Source: Mucor racemosus (Eukaryota > Mucoromycota > Mucoromycetes > Mucorales > Mucoraceae). From it: a stretch of 64,000 bases of DNA. The notes under the pieces are model-generated. The model searched no databases. It had not been told where the DNA came from and saw nothing but the letters and a program-made list of their open reading frames with translations. This document shows positions 48,480 to 59,614 of this stretch, piece after piece (within the stretch, counting starts at the first letter, position 1; every line of letters begins with the position of its first letter). The translations under genes were made by a program, and so were the position numbers. The DNA is taken from assembly GCA_027405735.1 (NCBI GenBank), contig JAPEHQ010000004.1, forward strand, positions 496,001 to 560,000, in the 5' to 3' direction.

Positions 48480-50144
48480 ATGAAAGTGCCTTATATCATA
48501 CTTTGGTTAGGCGCTTGTGCACTTTTCTTATGGCAATGCCCGAAGATTTTAAATCAAGACAGTAAGATTCTAATAAAATGATATAATCAATGATTCAAAA
48601 ATCTAAATAATCATGTAAATTAAGCTTTAGTTCATGATAAAAAATACGGTTATTTCCTTCAAATTACTGATACACATGTGAGTTTTGAAGCAGTATCAAT
48701 ATAGAACCAATCTGCTAATTTATGATTTTATGCATTTTAGTTGGATGATCATTATACTGAAGGTGCTACCATAAAATCAGGTTGCCATTCTATACCCAAA
48801 AAGCATGTACATTCCAAACATAAACAATTATGTAGCCCTATGGGTGTTCCAGGCGTACGCATGGATGCGCCAAGTATTCTTATCGAGCATACCCTTGATT
48901 GGATCAAAAGAGAATGGAGAGATAAATTGGATTTTGTTATATGGACCGGCGATAATTCCAGACATGATTGGGATAAAACACATCCTCGCCAGGAAACCAA
49001 AGTGCTTGAATTGAATAGTCAAGTTACAAAAATGATGTCTGATTTATTTTGTTCCAGTCCTGAACATCCTCGTGCTATTCCTGTTGTACCTGTCATTGGA
49101 AATAACGATGTTCAACCTCACAATTATATTCAACTCAACGACGATGTTTTATATTTCTTTGAAAAGTTATGGGATCATTGGATTCCAAAAAAGCAACGTA
49201 AAGATTTCTTGGAAGGCGGTTATTTCGCTGTCGATGTAGCACCAGGATTACGAGTATTATCTATCAATACCATGTTCTTTCTCAAGGCAAACCCACTAGC
49301 AAAATCATGTTCAAAGAAATCTTCTTCTGGACATCATCACATGAAATGGTATAGAAATCAACTTGATAAAGCTCGCCATGATGGTGTCAAAATCTATGTT
49401 ATCGGCCATGTCCCTCCTTCTCCAAGAGATTTCTTTACAAGCTGTATGACAGATTATATGAGCATTACTGCTGATTTTTCCGATGTTGTATTTGGTCACT
49501 TTTACGGTCACCTCAATATGGATCATTTCCTTTTGTATGATAAGCGCGAACAAGAAATCCACAACTCTGAGCTTCAACTTCCCTATTTAGAAGATTCAAT
49601 TGACCAAGATCACGATAAAGTTAATATCCAGCGTAACGTTCGTGAATATGTCAATTGGTTAAAGAGTATGTATGATGAAATCGATGAATTTGAAAGCAAA
49701 CATCCCGATAGACATGATTTGTTTCATCAAGAACCAATGCAAAAACCTCCAAAATTCGATCCCGAGCCCGTAGTCGTTGTTCATATTGCTCCTTCTGTGT
49801 TCCCTGTGTACATGCCTTCAGTCAGAATTTACCGTTATGAATATCGGGATTCTCCTGAACAAGGTGCTACCCATAAATATGGCACTTTATTGGGTTATTC
49901 TCAATTTGTAGCTAATATTTCAAGATACAACGAAGAAGATGGTCATAAAGACCCTAAGCCTCCATTAGGTTTTGATTTAGAATATGATACAAAGACTTTG
50001 TATGGTCTTTCTGATCTTTCGGTAGATGCTTATATAGAATTTGCTGATGCTCTTACACAAAATGACTCAGAAAGCAAACAGCTGTGGAACACTTACTGCA
50101 AAAACATGTTTCTTCAAACCCTCAACAGTACATTTGACAATTAA
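48480..50144 (+). CDS. PPN1: Endopolyphosphatase (Ppn1 family)
   Basis: A calcineurin-like metallophosphoesterase that cleaves long-chain inorganic polyphosphate, normally in the vacuole lumen. Exons 48480-48561, 48631-48677 and 48741-50144 give about 510 residues. Residues 1-24 form a short cytosolic tail and signal-anchor membrane segment, as in yeast Ppn1. The metal-site motifs are in order: DTH at 41-43, GDN at 113-115, GNND at 163-166, GH at about 265-266, and GHFYGH at about 295-300. The middle exon has only 47 nt and ends right after the first metal-binding His. The C-terminal region is family-typical. An acid sphingomyelinase-like phosphodiesterase is the main alternative but fits less well. 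Confidence 0.92.
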
Positions 50145-50439
50145 ACTTTAAATTCATCATCACTATTGCATTTTTAATTAATAAACTTTTCATTAATACA
50201 GCATTTTTTAATTTAGTATTATTATCGTTGTATTTCTTTTGAAGTTTTTCTTCCCCATAACCTAAGACATTTTTGTCGGGTACCAATTCGAGTAAAATTT
50301 GATTTTTCATAGTTTCTAATCATCCAAATCGGAACATCCCCCTCTTTTTTATATATAACAGAACTTATCCCAAACACCTTTTAGAATATATCTTAAACAC
50401 AGCTAAATATATATAAACTAGCCACACTATGCTACTGGT

Positions 50440-51052
50440 TCCTAAATTTATTTTATATCTCACGAAAGGCTTAAAAGCGCTGCCTTTTCCTTGAAAACTG
50501 GGTCTCATTTTTCATCCCTGATCTACTTTTTGTTTTCACTAAATAACACCAAGAAAAAATTATATGTCATTGTACCTGAGATGTTCAGCTTTAATCCAAA
50601 AATAAGTATCCGGAAATATCCTATTTTTTGTAATTGATATTAATTTTTTAATGCTAATGTTTCAGATTTTTACGCATATTCCACTGCTAAAGGATTGAAA
50701 ACTTGGAGGCTTCATATCTCTAGAAAAAATTAAGCTATACAAACTTATGTTAATAATAAAACTTACTTGCTTTGAAGTGCTTTATAACATATTTGAGTAT
50801 AAAAAAATTTGGAGCACTTTTATTTTTTTTTTTCGTTTTTTTGGCATTTCTGTAATATGTTTCAAGATGTTTATTAAATTGGATGACATTTTTTTTACGT
50901 TTATATCATTAAGCTCATTGAGTTCTTTCGGATCCAATTTAGTTTTTTTCAAAATATTAATTTTTCGTGGAGATATCCTTAAAAATGTGTACAAAAATCA
51001 AAAAGGTACATCCATTTCTAGCTTTCATTTTCCCCTTGTATACTCTCATCCT
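50440..51052 (-). repeat. Dispersed repeat R1, copy d, first half
   Basis: Inverted match to about 1600-2200. It stops exactly at 51052, where LTR A begins. The missing other half of this same copy lies at 53100-53629 in the opposite orientation, beyond the inversion. Confidence 0.8.
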
Positions 51053-51714
51053 TGCAGTAAAATGTAGAATAAAAGCTTTGAAAAAAGATACAGTTTAAAT
51101 CCTTCTTTATTCAAAAAATAGATAGTGTGCAATAGGTCTATATTTCTACTCTATTTATATTAGTTGTGCTTTTGTTATATCTGGGAGTTGCACCGTAACT
51201 GTCAGTGATCTATCAGAATTAGGAATAACCGAATTACCAACTTAGGACTTCTGTCAAACCGTGATGTTTAACATGCGAATCAGACAATGCTGCATTCCAT
51301 ACATATATCATCATGCTACTTATTAAATGATTGAAGCATGATTCCATTGTCTTCATGCAATATCCATATGTTTATTCTTTTTGGTAAATCAATTAGTTTG
51401 TTTGTGATTTTAAAGTTTATATTGAGCTTCTTGATTTACATAATCAAGGCGGTCTTTTAATGCCCGTTTTTGGCATATTTGTTAATGATCCGCATAGAGC
51501 AATCCTTACTTTGATCTATGTGTTTCTTCAGCTTATTTTATGAATCAATTTGCTTTGTTTATGATTCGGTCTATTTTATTTATATGTTAAATTACTAATA
51601 CTTTCTGTATTTACTGTTAAATCCATGTTATCTCTATTGAAATATTAGAGCATGGTTTTATGTGAGATAACATTTAATTTCTTATGTGGGGAAATAGTAT
51701 CCTAGTTCAGCACA
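51053..51714 (-). mobile_element. Solo LTR A, left copy (662 bp), flanks swapped
   Basis: On the minus strand it runs TGTGCTGAACTAGG to TTTTACTGCA. Plus-strand flanks are ATCCT (51048-51052) and GCGTC (51715-51719), which do not match each other. They match, as complements, the flanks of the right copy at 53630-54291, AGGAT and GACGC. Both copies are 662 bp and nearly identical (one mismatch seen near 51070). Confidence 0.92.
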
Positions 51715-52101
51715 GCGTCCACAGGTTATTATAGTAATTTGTAAGATGATGAATCTTTTATATTGTAATCCTTATTATGAAAGTAAGCTAACTATTGTGG
51801 GATGGCACTCCTAATTGTTCTCCGTTGAAGGATGATCCGGATTGTACGGGATATATGATGAGATACCATATTTGGTTGCATGAAATATGTGCCCCTCATG
51901 TATGCTATGTTATTGATGTAAATAAATACTGATCTAACGAATGAAATTGTAATATAGAATTTGTATATAAAAAGGACAAATTACTGATATTAAATAAAGA
52001 TTCTCTTCAGTGTTTGTGTGTGATTTAATTTAACCAGTTTCTTTATTAAATTATACATTTTTTTCTTGCTACAATATTTATTCTAAATCTTGTGCAATTC
52101 A
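51715..52101 (+). mobile_element. LTR B, truncated at its 5' end by LTR A
   Basis: It ends GTGCAATTCA at 52101 and is followed by CACAC (52102-52106). Its first four bases and the matching duplication are on the far side of the inversion (AACA at 54297-54300, then GTGTG at 54301-54305, read as complement). The original length is therefore about 391 bp, inserted in the tyrosine-recombinase gene. LTR A entered nine bases from its start. The 5' end resembles the LTR at 24996. Confidence 0.8.
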
Positions 52102-52298
52102 CACACAACTCAGGACTATCCTGATGAAGATAAATAGTATAAGATTTAATGATGCGACGTCCTTTTCGTTTCTCTTTGGGAACCACGAATGCAAATGCTA
52201 AAGCACCAGTAAAGCTATCAACCGAACAGGAGCCAAAAGGTATCCGTTCCAAATCTGAAGGTCGTAGAAAAGCCAACTTGACTTGTAATCGATACATC
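52102..52298 (-). pseudogene. Tyrosine recombinase gene, first part (DIRS/Ngaro/Crypton type)
   Basis: On the minus strand it encodes VKLAFLRPSDLERI, then VVPKEKRKGRRIIKS, then HQDSPELC. This is the core of a eukaryotic transposon tyrosine recombinase (the FLRPSDLERI and PKEKR segments around the first catalytic Arg region). It is broken at 52102 by LTR B and at 52298 by a piece of R4 LTR. The continuation, beginning CAVQCFLAIRDHP, is at 54301-54716 on the plus strand. Confidence 0.8.
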
Positions 52299-52525
52299 TG
52301 TTGTATGCCATCAAGTACCATATGTTATTACCTTCTACAGTATCAATAAATCTTACAATCTATTGATTACGGCATTTATTGAAGTGCAAAGTCTTGATAT
52401 TGGATATAAGAAACTCCTAACGTACTAAGTTTATACAGTTGAAGAAATGATTCATTACTCATCCTCTTTTAATTATATTCTTTTTTAAGTATTATTTATC
52501 AAACATGAAAATATAGGACACAACA
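52299..52525 (-). mobile_element. Internally deleted R4 LTR
   Basis: It matches both ends of the 17352-17877 LTR (minus strand TGTTGTGTCCTATATTTTC to GGCATACAACA) but lacks about 370 bp between. The flanks ACATC and GGTAG do not match, so it is not a simple solo LTR; it may have come from recombination or deletion. Confidence 0.7.
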
Positions 52526-52664
52526 GGTAGTTTTATTGGACAGAAATATCATGTTTTGCTGATGGTTTCCTTAATTCACAGTGATCTGTGAGAGTAGAAA
52601 TATAAATTTTTATGCAGGATATATGCAAATATACCATCATGTATAATTGGAGATTAATTGGACC

Positions 52665-53023
52665 TAGTGATATTAAACGAGCCGAGCCTTTTTTATGCAG
52701 CCGAGCTTTTCTCAAGGCTCGTTAAAGTTAGACGAGCCTTTTTTTGCGCGTGACTAGAGCTCGTTTACCCCAAACGAGCTTTTTTAGCAGCGACTAAAAC
52801 TCATCATCTCAATGCGAGCTTTATTTTACCTTTCCAGTGACAAATATCCAAAGTAAAGCAAACTTATGAATGTCAATTGACAATTATCTAAAGTAATAAT
52901 GTCATATCATTTACTAATTATTATTTAAATTTGAACTTTTTGAAAAGAAGTCAAAAGCTCGGCTGGTTGTAGCGATCTTTGGTCAAGCTCGTCCTAGGCT
53001 CCTCGGCTCGTCTTTTATACTCA
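52665..53023. mobile_element. hAT-type MITE (359 bp), TSD ATTGGACC
   Basis: The 8-bp duplication ATTGGACC lies at 52657-52664 and 53024-53031. The inverted ends carry ACGAGCCGAG and complement. Internal repeats of GAGCC/GGCTC are present. Its centre (about 52788-52955) matches the smaller MITE at 37044-37277, which is a deletion derivative of the same family. Confidence 0.88.
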
Positions 53024-53099
53024 ATTGGACCAATATTCACAAGGATGGGGTTTTTTTCTTTGTTTTCTGCAGTTGTAAATATTAGTTTATTATTTTGTA

Positions 53100-53629
53100 A
53101 AACTTAAAATTCATTATCCAGGGCTTAATTTCTGTATTCAAAAGATAGGTCTAATTGATTGCTACTCTACATTTTTTGTTTTAGCAAAAAAATTTGGTTT
53201 TTCGTCGAGATAATCAAAATAATAGTTCTTATCACAGCTTAAAACCTATCATCACGAGACTCCAAAATTTATTTTAAAAAATGGACGAAAAATGATTATT
53301 CAAAAAACAAAATCGCTTAATGGCTCATGAGTTGCAAAGTAAGTCGACCTAGCGTATTAAATAGTTCTTGTACAGTTTTGGATTTTGCATCCATCTAAAT
53401 AAAAATTAGACAAACATCCCACATTAAATTGTGCGTAAAATGGAATTGAAATTTTGGAGGTTTTTTGAAGATACACATCACTTTTTATAAGCATATTTAA
53501 ATATAATAAACCGAAATTATGCGCAAAAAAATTATCTATCAATCGAGCTATTGCAAAATCTTTTAGCTGCATTTTTCGTAGAGAAAACAAGATTTGTGCC
53601 CAATTTTTTTCAGATTCAGAATTTAGGAT
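53100..53629 (+). repeat. Dispersed repeat R1, copy d, second half
   Basis: It matches about 1070-1600. It ends at ATTTAGGAT at 53629, directly before LTR A. In the intact R1 copies the next bases are GAGGGTATA, and a variant of these (GAGAGTATA, complement) is found at the far side of the left LTR A, at about 51047. Confidence 0.8.
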
Positions 53630-54291
53630 TGTGCTGAACTAGGATACTATTTCCCCACATAAGAAATTAAATGTTATCTCACATAAAACCATGCTCTAAT
53701 ATTTCAATAGAGATAACATGGATTTAACAGTAAATACAGAAAGTATTAGTAATTTAACATATAAATAAAATAGACCGAATCATAAACAAAGCAAATTGAT
53801 TCATAAAATAAGCTGAAGAAACACATAGATCAAAGTAAGGATTGCTCTATGCGGATCATTAACAAATATGCCAAAAACGGGCATTAAAAGACCGCCTTGA
53901 TTATGTAAATCAAGAAGCTCAATATAAACTTTAAAATCACAAACAAACTAATTGATTTACCAAAAAGAATAAACATATGGATATTGCATGAAGACAATGG
54001 AATCATGCTTCAATCATTTAATAAGTAGCATGATGATATATGTATGGAATGCAGCATTGTCTGATTCGCATGTTAAACATCACGGTTTGACAGAAGTCCT
54101 AAGTTGGTAATTCGGTTATTCCTAATTCTGATAGATCACTGACAGTTACGGTGCAACTCCCAGATATAACAAAAGCACAACTAATATAAATAGAGTAGAA
54201 ATATAGACCTATTGCACACTATCTATTTTTTGAATAAAGAAGGATTTAAACTGTATCTTTTTTCAAAGCTTTTATTTTACATTTTACTGCA
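53630..54291 (+). mobile_element. Solo LTR A, right copy (662 bp), flanks swapped
   Basis: TGTGCTGAACTAGG to TTTTACTGCA, flanked by AGGAT (53625-53629) and GACGC (54292-54296). See the left copy at 51053-51714. Inverting 51715-53629 restores matching 5-bp duplications for both copies. Confidence 0.92.
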
Positions 54292-54300
54292 GACGCAACA

Positions 54301-54716
54301 GTGTGCGGTGCAATGTTTCTTGGCTATTCGTGATCATCCTCACTTGACGGGTCGTCTTAGGGACACTACTTTGTTTATCAGAAGCAAGAATTTCGAGGCA
54401 TCTATCTGTGCTAGTACTCTTTCTTCTTGAATCTACCATCATTTTATCTCAGCGGTTACCTCGGAAAAAGGTGTATCAATCCGGCCTTTGGCTTCATCTC
54501 GGGCTCTGGATCAAGGTGTATGCAGAATATCTTGTCTCTTGATGATTGGGCATCGTCTGATATATTTCAAAACCATTATCAACGAAATCAGATGGCTCGT
54601 ATCGACTTCACGACCACCGCACTCTCAAGTGGCACTGGCCTTAATACTACTACTTCTCCTACTGATGATGAATACTTTAATGCTGACAACTCATTTGGTA
54701 TGACTCTGGATTAGCA
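54301..54716 (+). pseudogene. Tyrosine recombinase gene, C-terminal part, broken
   Basis: It encodes CAVQCFLAIRDHPHLTGR, then FIRSKNFEASI, then EKGVSIRPLASSRALDQG, and ends with SSDIFQNHYQRNQMARIDF, in which the Tyr is in the place of the catalytic tyrosine. The frame has a stop at 54428-54430 (TGA, probably from TGG) and at least one frameshift near 54520. It is dead. Its first part is at 52102-52298 on the other strand. Confidence 0.8.
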
Positions 54717-54754
54717 CAACAACTTTCGTATTTTGTTCTTCTGGTCCAATTAAC

Positions 54755-55690
54755 AATTTTATCAATTCTTTTTTCAAATTCAGAATTTGGGATGAGGGTA
54801 TACAGGGGAAAAATTGAAGCTAGAAACGACAGTATTTCTTGGTACACATTTTTAGGAAAATCTCCATGAAAAATCAATATTTTGAAAAAAACTAAATCGG
54901 ATCCGAGAGAGCTCAACGAAGTCAATGACATGAATGTAAAAAAATGTTATTCAATTTAATCAATATCTTGAAACACGCTACAGAAATGCCAAAAAAACGA
55001 AAAAAAAAATAAGTACTCAAAAATTTTCATACTCAAATATGTTATAAAGCGCTTCAAAACAAGTAAGTTTTGTTATCAAAATAAGTTAGTATAGCTTAAT
55101 TTTTCGCAGAGATATGAAGCCCCAAAGTTTTTAATTTTTAGCAGTGGAATACGCGTAAAAATCTGAAAAATTAGCATTGAAAAATTAATACCAACTGCAA
55201 AAAATAGGGTATTTCCGGATACTCATTTTTGAATTAAAGTTGATTATCTCAGGTACATTGGCATATAATTTTTCCTTGATTTTATTTAGTGAAAAAAAAG
55301 TAACCCATGGATAAAAAGTGAGCCCCAGTTTTCAAGTAAAAAGCAGAGAATTTTACGCGTTTTTGAGTTTTCTGTGAAATGTCAAAACGGCCTTGCCAAA
55401 ATATTACACTTTTTATTAACAATACATCCAGAGGATGTATTTATATACTTTTTGTTGTAATTATTACACATAATTACTATCTAAGGACATTACATCAATT
55501 AACGAAGACGCATGTAAATGAACGTGGACGCCTGTTGATTTATTACAATACCGAATATTGACCGAGATCTTGAATGTGCGACCTAGGATATAATATTGGC
55601 ATAACATTCTGAGAGATATAAAATGAATTATGGAACAGGTAAGATAATGCGGTCAATTTATATCTATTTAGTAGTGCCAAAGGTATAAAT
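54755..55690 (+). repeat. Dispersed repeat R1, copy e, with nested LTR
   Basis: It matches about 1570-2270 with substitutions. It is split by the R3-family solo LTR at 55375-55606, inside the conserved segment gagtcttctgagagatataa. Confidence 0.78.
55375..55606 (+). mobile_element. Solo LTR, family R3 (232 bp), TSD TTCTG
   Basis: Starts TGAAATGTCAAAACGG and ends GGCATAACA. TTCTG is duplicated at 55370-55374 and 55607-55611 and occurs once in intact R1 copies. The central part is missing relative to the 14452-14931 copy. Confidence 0.88.
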
Positions 55691-55896
55691 CATATTATCA
55701 GGAGTTTTATTTTGAATATCTTTATTTTTATGCAATATACAAAAGTTACGCGAATATCTTGTTATTTGAAAATTTATTTGAAAGCTTTGAGAAATCAAAT
55801 ATTCTTCTATACATCATCTATATGTTCTCGTCTGTCGCTTTCAATAATGCATCTCTTAATTTACAATCTTTGACGAGCTTCCAAAAACATTGCTTA

Positions 55897-56130
55897 TTAA
55901 CAAGTACATCTTTTTGAATATGGTACAGTCATCTTAATGTGTAAATGAGGTAATGCGTATAAATTAGCGTTTGTTGGTACACATTCTTTATCATGATGCG
56001 TCTTCCAAAATCTAATAAAGTCCTTTATCGTATTATTCAAATCTTCGTTTTGATTGATATCAGTGGGCCATTTTGGAGGTTCGTTTATTTTTATTAACCA
56101 ACTAGCATCTAGAAACAATACCTTATTCGT
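55897..56130 (-). pseudogene. Coding-like terminal exon, family unknown
   Basis: A minus-strand frame of 77 codons starts after a TTTCAG acceptor-like site and ends in TAA. It reads VLFLDASWLIKINEPPKWP, then TIKDFIRFWKTHHDKECVP, then SKRCTC at the end. The composition is protein-like, but no upstream exon is evident. It may be a remnant of a host or transposon gene. It lies 3' of the MFS transporter gene on the same strand. Confidence 0.3.
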
Positions 56131-56361
56131 CTGAAATTTATTGCCAATTTGTACGAATTTGCATTCTCACTTTGTCTAGATTTCATCTTTAATCTACCTC
56201 AATATATTACTACAATCGTCGAAAATTCAATTCAAAATCATCTAAATATTTTCCTGAAATGTCTGAATTTCAAGTGGAAACACTGTGATAACTTGAAAGG
56301 TTCTACTATTGCCACTAAAAAATGTATTACACACTTTTATGTCTATATTTGTTTTTATTGA

Positions 56362-58001
56362 TTATGACGGAAAAGATTTCTTTCCTCTTAATTGAGGAAC
56401 GCCCTCGGCAAAAAAATTAGCGATTACGGCTAATAAAGCTAATGCCAATGATCCATACCACATGGAGGTATAATTTTTCTGAACATCTACAACAACACCA
56501 CCTAAATATGCACCCAAAAATGAGCCTATTTGATGGCCCGCGAAACTAACAGATGTGAGAGTGCCCAGGAATTTATGGCCAAAAACATCGCCAATGAATT
56601 TTGTAGTAACAGGGACAGTTGATAACCACAGGAACTATATATTGAGTCAGTATCACTGGTATTATATGTATACAGAGTTCGATCAACCTACCCCGAAAAG
56701 ACATGAGAATATGATAGCTGTTCCTTCAGTTGTTGGAATGAATACAAAAGCTGCAATTAAAATGGCACGAAGCAAATAGACAAAAGTAAGCGTTAAACGA
56801 GGACTGATGTAGCTTGTAATGTATCCAGCAGAAATTGATCCGATCATAGAACCAGCACCCAAGATAGAGATGGTCCAAGCTATTATGTAAATTGTTAGTG
56901 GGTTATTTTTTCCGTATGATAGCTTTGTCTTACCAGCTAAAGAAGGGTCAATTCCTTGATCTTGCTAAGGGGATTATATAAAGCAATTAAATACTAATTC
57001 AAAATTTATAAAACAGGCTATAATATTTACCAGATATGCTGGGAAATGTGTAGCAAGAAATGTAACGTGAAAACCGCAAACTGAGAAACCCAGCGTGATC
57101 ATTAAAAATGTGGGGGATGTAAATGCTTCCTTTAAAGCTGATTTAATATCTGGAGCTTCACAATTTTCTACGATATCATCAAATTTATTTTGCTTTGATT
57201 GTGATTCTAAATGTTGCTCTTGACCTTTTTCAGTATAATTTTCAATGCTAACTCTTTCCGAATTATACAAAGTTGTTGATGTAGTAGGAGAAAGAGGTGT
57301 AACTGTTTGTAGAAAATATGCTAAGGGTGCAATGGCACCCATAAAAACCCCTGAATAAATGTGTTTGTTAGCTAACAAAGCAGTGTGTTAATAAAGTCAT
57401 AAAATTTACCGAGAACGATGAATGAGAGCCTCCAATCAATAGCAACGACCATCTCTCTTGCTACAGGCAAGAATATGACTTGACCCAAGCTGCCAAAACT
57501 GGAAACAATACCAAATGCAATAGCTTGTTCCTTTGATTTTTGCTTGAATCGCTGCCCAATGGATGCCAAAACCACAGGAAAAGAATTACCGCCAGCTGCA
57601 GTACCCACAATTATACCATAAGCAAAAATGAATAAACCAGACGACACTGGAGAAGCATACACAATGATTAACCCAACAGCGTAAAATAAACATGCAGCAA
57701 ATATAGATTTGCCAAATCCAAATTTTCTTTCAGCTAGATATACCAAGAAAGGCTGCGAAAACCCCCAAAAAAGTTGAAATATACCAGCAGCTATAGAAAA
57801 TGTAGATCTGTCCCAACCTGTGCTTTTTGTGATTGGAACAAGAAAAACTCCAATTGTTTGTCTAATACCAAATGATGCAAACAAAACAACTGCTCCTGCA
57901 ATGCAGGACATTAGTCTTGATTTCTGTAATTGATCTCTTAATGATTCTTTTTCATTTATTGACAAAACTGTAGGTGAGTCTTCTATAATAGTTGCATCCA
58001 T
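56362..58001 (-). CDS. MFS transporter, monocarboxylate (MCT/Mch) type
   Basis: A 12-helix major facilitator of the monocarboxylate porter family. Its yeast relatives (Mch proteins) reside in vacuolar or plasma membranes and do not all transport monocarboxylates. Five exons on the minus strand (57410-58001, 57031-57350, 56934-56964, 56692-56879, 56362-56634) give about 467 residues. The acidic N-terminus is followed by helix 1 with SFGIRQTIGVF, then the typical GWDRSTFS loop and GFSQPFLVYLAERKFG between helices 2 and 3. The central loop (about residues 210-270) is charged and Ser/Gln-rich. The C-terminal half has GSMIGSISAGYITSYISPR and SVSFAGHQIGSFLGAYLGG. Exon 3 has only 31 nt. The substrate is unknown. 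Confidence 0.9.
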
Positions 58002-59116
58002 AGTTTGTTAGTATTTTGTGGTTGAAAAAAAGAAAAGAGACGTGGGGAAAAAAAGATAAATTAAAGTGAAATTCTGCAAGTTCTTATATGTTTTAGTAAT
58101 CTAAAGAAATATGGAGTCATATTGCGCACTTTCAGTAGTAACCTTAAACCTTACACAACGAGTGATCAAAAGGTTTATTTCTACAAATACGGTAGTGAGT
58201 AAATTTTTGGTTTGACGTTCAGGCATTGTGTTCCCCGAGATTCGCTGAATTTTCTCAGGCTTTTATTCTTGATACATAAAGAAAAATTGTATTGAAACGC
58301 ATTCTGTAATACATTATTCCAATGTTCAGAAATGTTTTATGGTAGATCAGCTAATTGCATAACTTTTTGGCCGGCCAGAGTAATTTTTTTTTCAATTTTA
58401 GCCTATTGTGCAAGGTGGATTCAAAGGATTTTCACTCAAAGCCTTCAACGTTAAACTTCAAAGGGATTTAAAGTATAACAGTACGGACATTTTGACCTGC
58501 ATGTGATTATTTTTAAAATAAGTCTTTATACAAATTGATTTGAAAAATCAATCTTGAAGCTGTGAAGATCAAAATTTTTAAATTAGAGTGCATCCTCTTG
58601 GTTGTTTCCACTTGTACCTCACTTTATATGGATCAAATATCCTTGTAAGAATATAAAGACTTTTTGAGTATGATACAAGCGACATTGATGCAATACTGAT
58701 TAAGTATTTGATTGTTGCAATATATCTGATAATGGCTAATCATGGATACTTATAGAGAAAACAAAATGATGCTTTTCTTTTCTCTTTTTATTTGGTTTGA
58801 CCTCAATTTTACTTATTTTATCTATGTTTGAGTGAATAAATTTAAGGTCTCTTATTGAAGCATGCTGAAGAATGCCTAAATTATTCCATTGTCAAACATA
58901 ATCACCGTTCTTTCCCGTAGATTGCTATGTTCAAGTGCAATTGATTAGCAATTATTAAATATTTACTTTACCTAGAAGCTTTCAGACTAGAACAATAGAA
59001 TATATAATGGCAATAGATTCTGATATCAAAATACAAACCCTATGTATCCATATTTTGGAGCAATCAAATCTGAAAGATCAAGTAGATTAATAGTCGCTCA
59101 AATGGCGACTCTTTCA
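58002..59116. other. Intergenic, no gene seen
   Basis: About 1.1 kb, AT-rich, holding the MFS gene promoter at its left end. An isolated GGCCGGCC-like site lies near 58370. No repeat partner was found in the window. Confidence 0.4.
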
Positions 59117-59389
59117 TTAGAATTCGCTGTTATTGAAACTTTGCAAACCATACTTATCACTAGCAAAAACAAGCTCGATATTTTGCTGATATGGCTCGTA
59201 TAAAAAATTTGATAGCATACATAGTATGCTATAAATTACAAATCTTTTATTTAAAGGCAAAAAAGCAATATTTCTATGCCATAAAAATCCTTTGAAAGCA
59301 TATATTATGCTTGAATAAATCGCGCCAAAGCATAACAATCGCAATTTTCTACGTATAAAGTGTGGCAGGGCTCGGTTTTTATTAATCAA
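59117..59389 (-). CDS. Hypothetical small membrane-like ORF
   Basis: 90 codons from ATG to TAA, with hydrophobic stretches (LCFGAIYSSIIYAF and FVIYSILCMLSNFLYE) and ordinary amino-acid balance. I recognise no family and see no splice partners, so it may be chance or a remnant. It is the only frame of note between the MFS gene and the next gene. Confidence 0.25.
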   Translation of the reverse strand: MINKNRALPHFIRRKLRLLCFGAIYSSIIYAFKGFLWHRNIAFLPLNKRFVIYSILCMLSNFLYEPYQQNIELVFASDKYGLQSFNNSEF

Positions 59390-59614
59390 TATTGAAAAGA
59401 CTAGCTTTCATTTTGGTTTATAATCCACAACTCCTGATAAAAAAAACCTGTTTTGCAATGATTTTCCACAAACACAATGATAACTTAAATGTTGTTCATG
59501 CAAGTTTGTTCTCAAGAAGGGGAGTATCTGTGACTCGTCTACATAACAAAATTCTCCTTCAGATTTCATTATAACAATGAATATACTTTTCTATTACATA
59601 AGTTAGAAAACAAG

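Noticed and set aside
52046..52321. Complete 91-codon minus-strand protein
   Set aside because: Only 52102-52298 is recombinase. Both ends of the open frame run by chance into LTR sequence.
54427..54714. A separate small gene
   Set aside because: Its sequence is the frameshifted C-terminus of the broken tyrosine recombinase.
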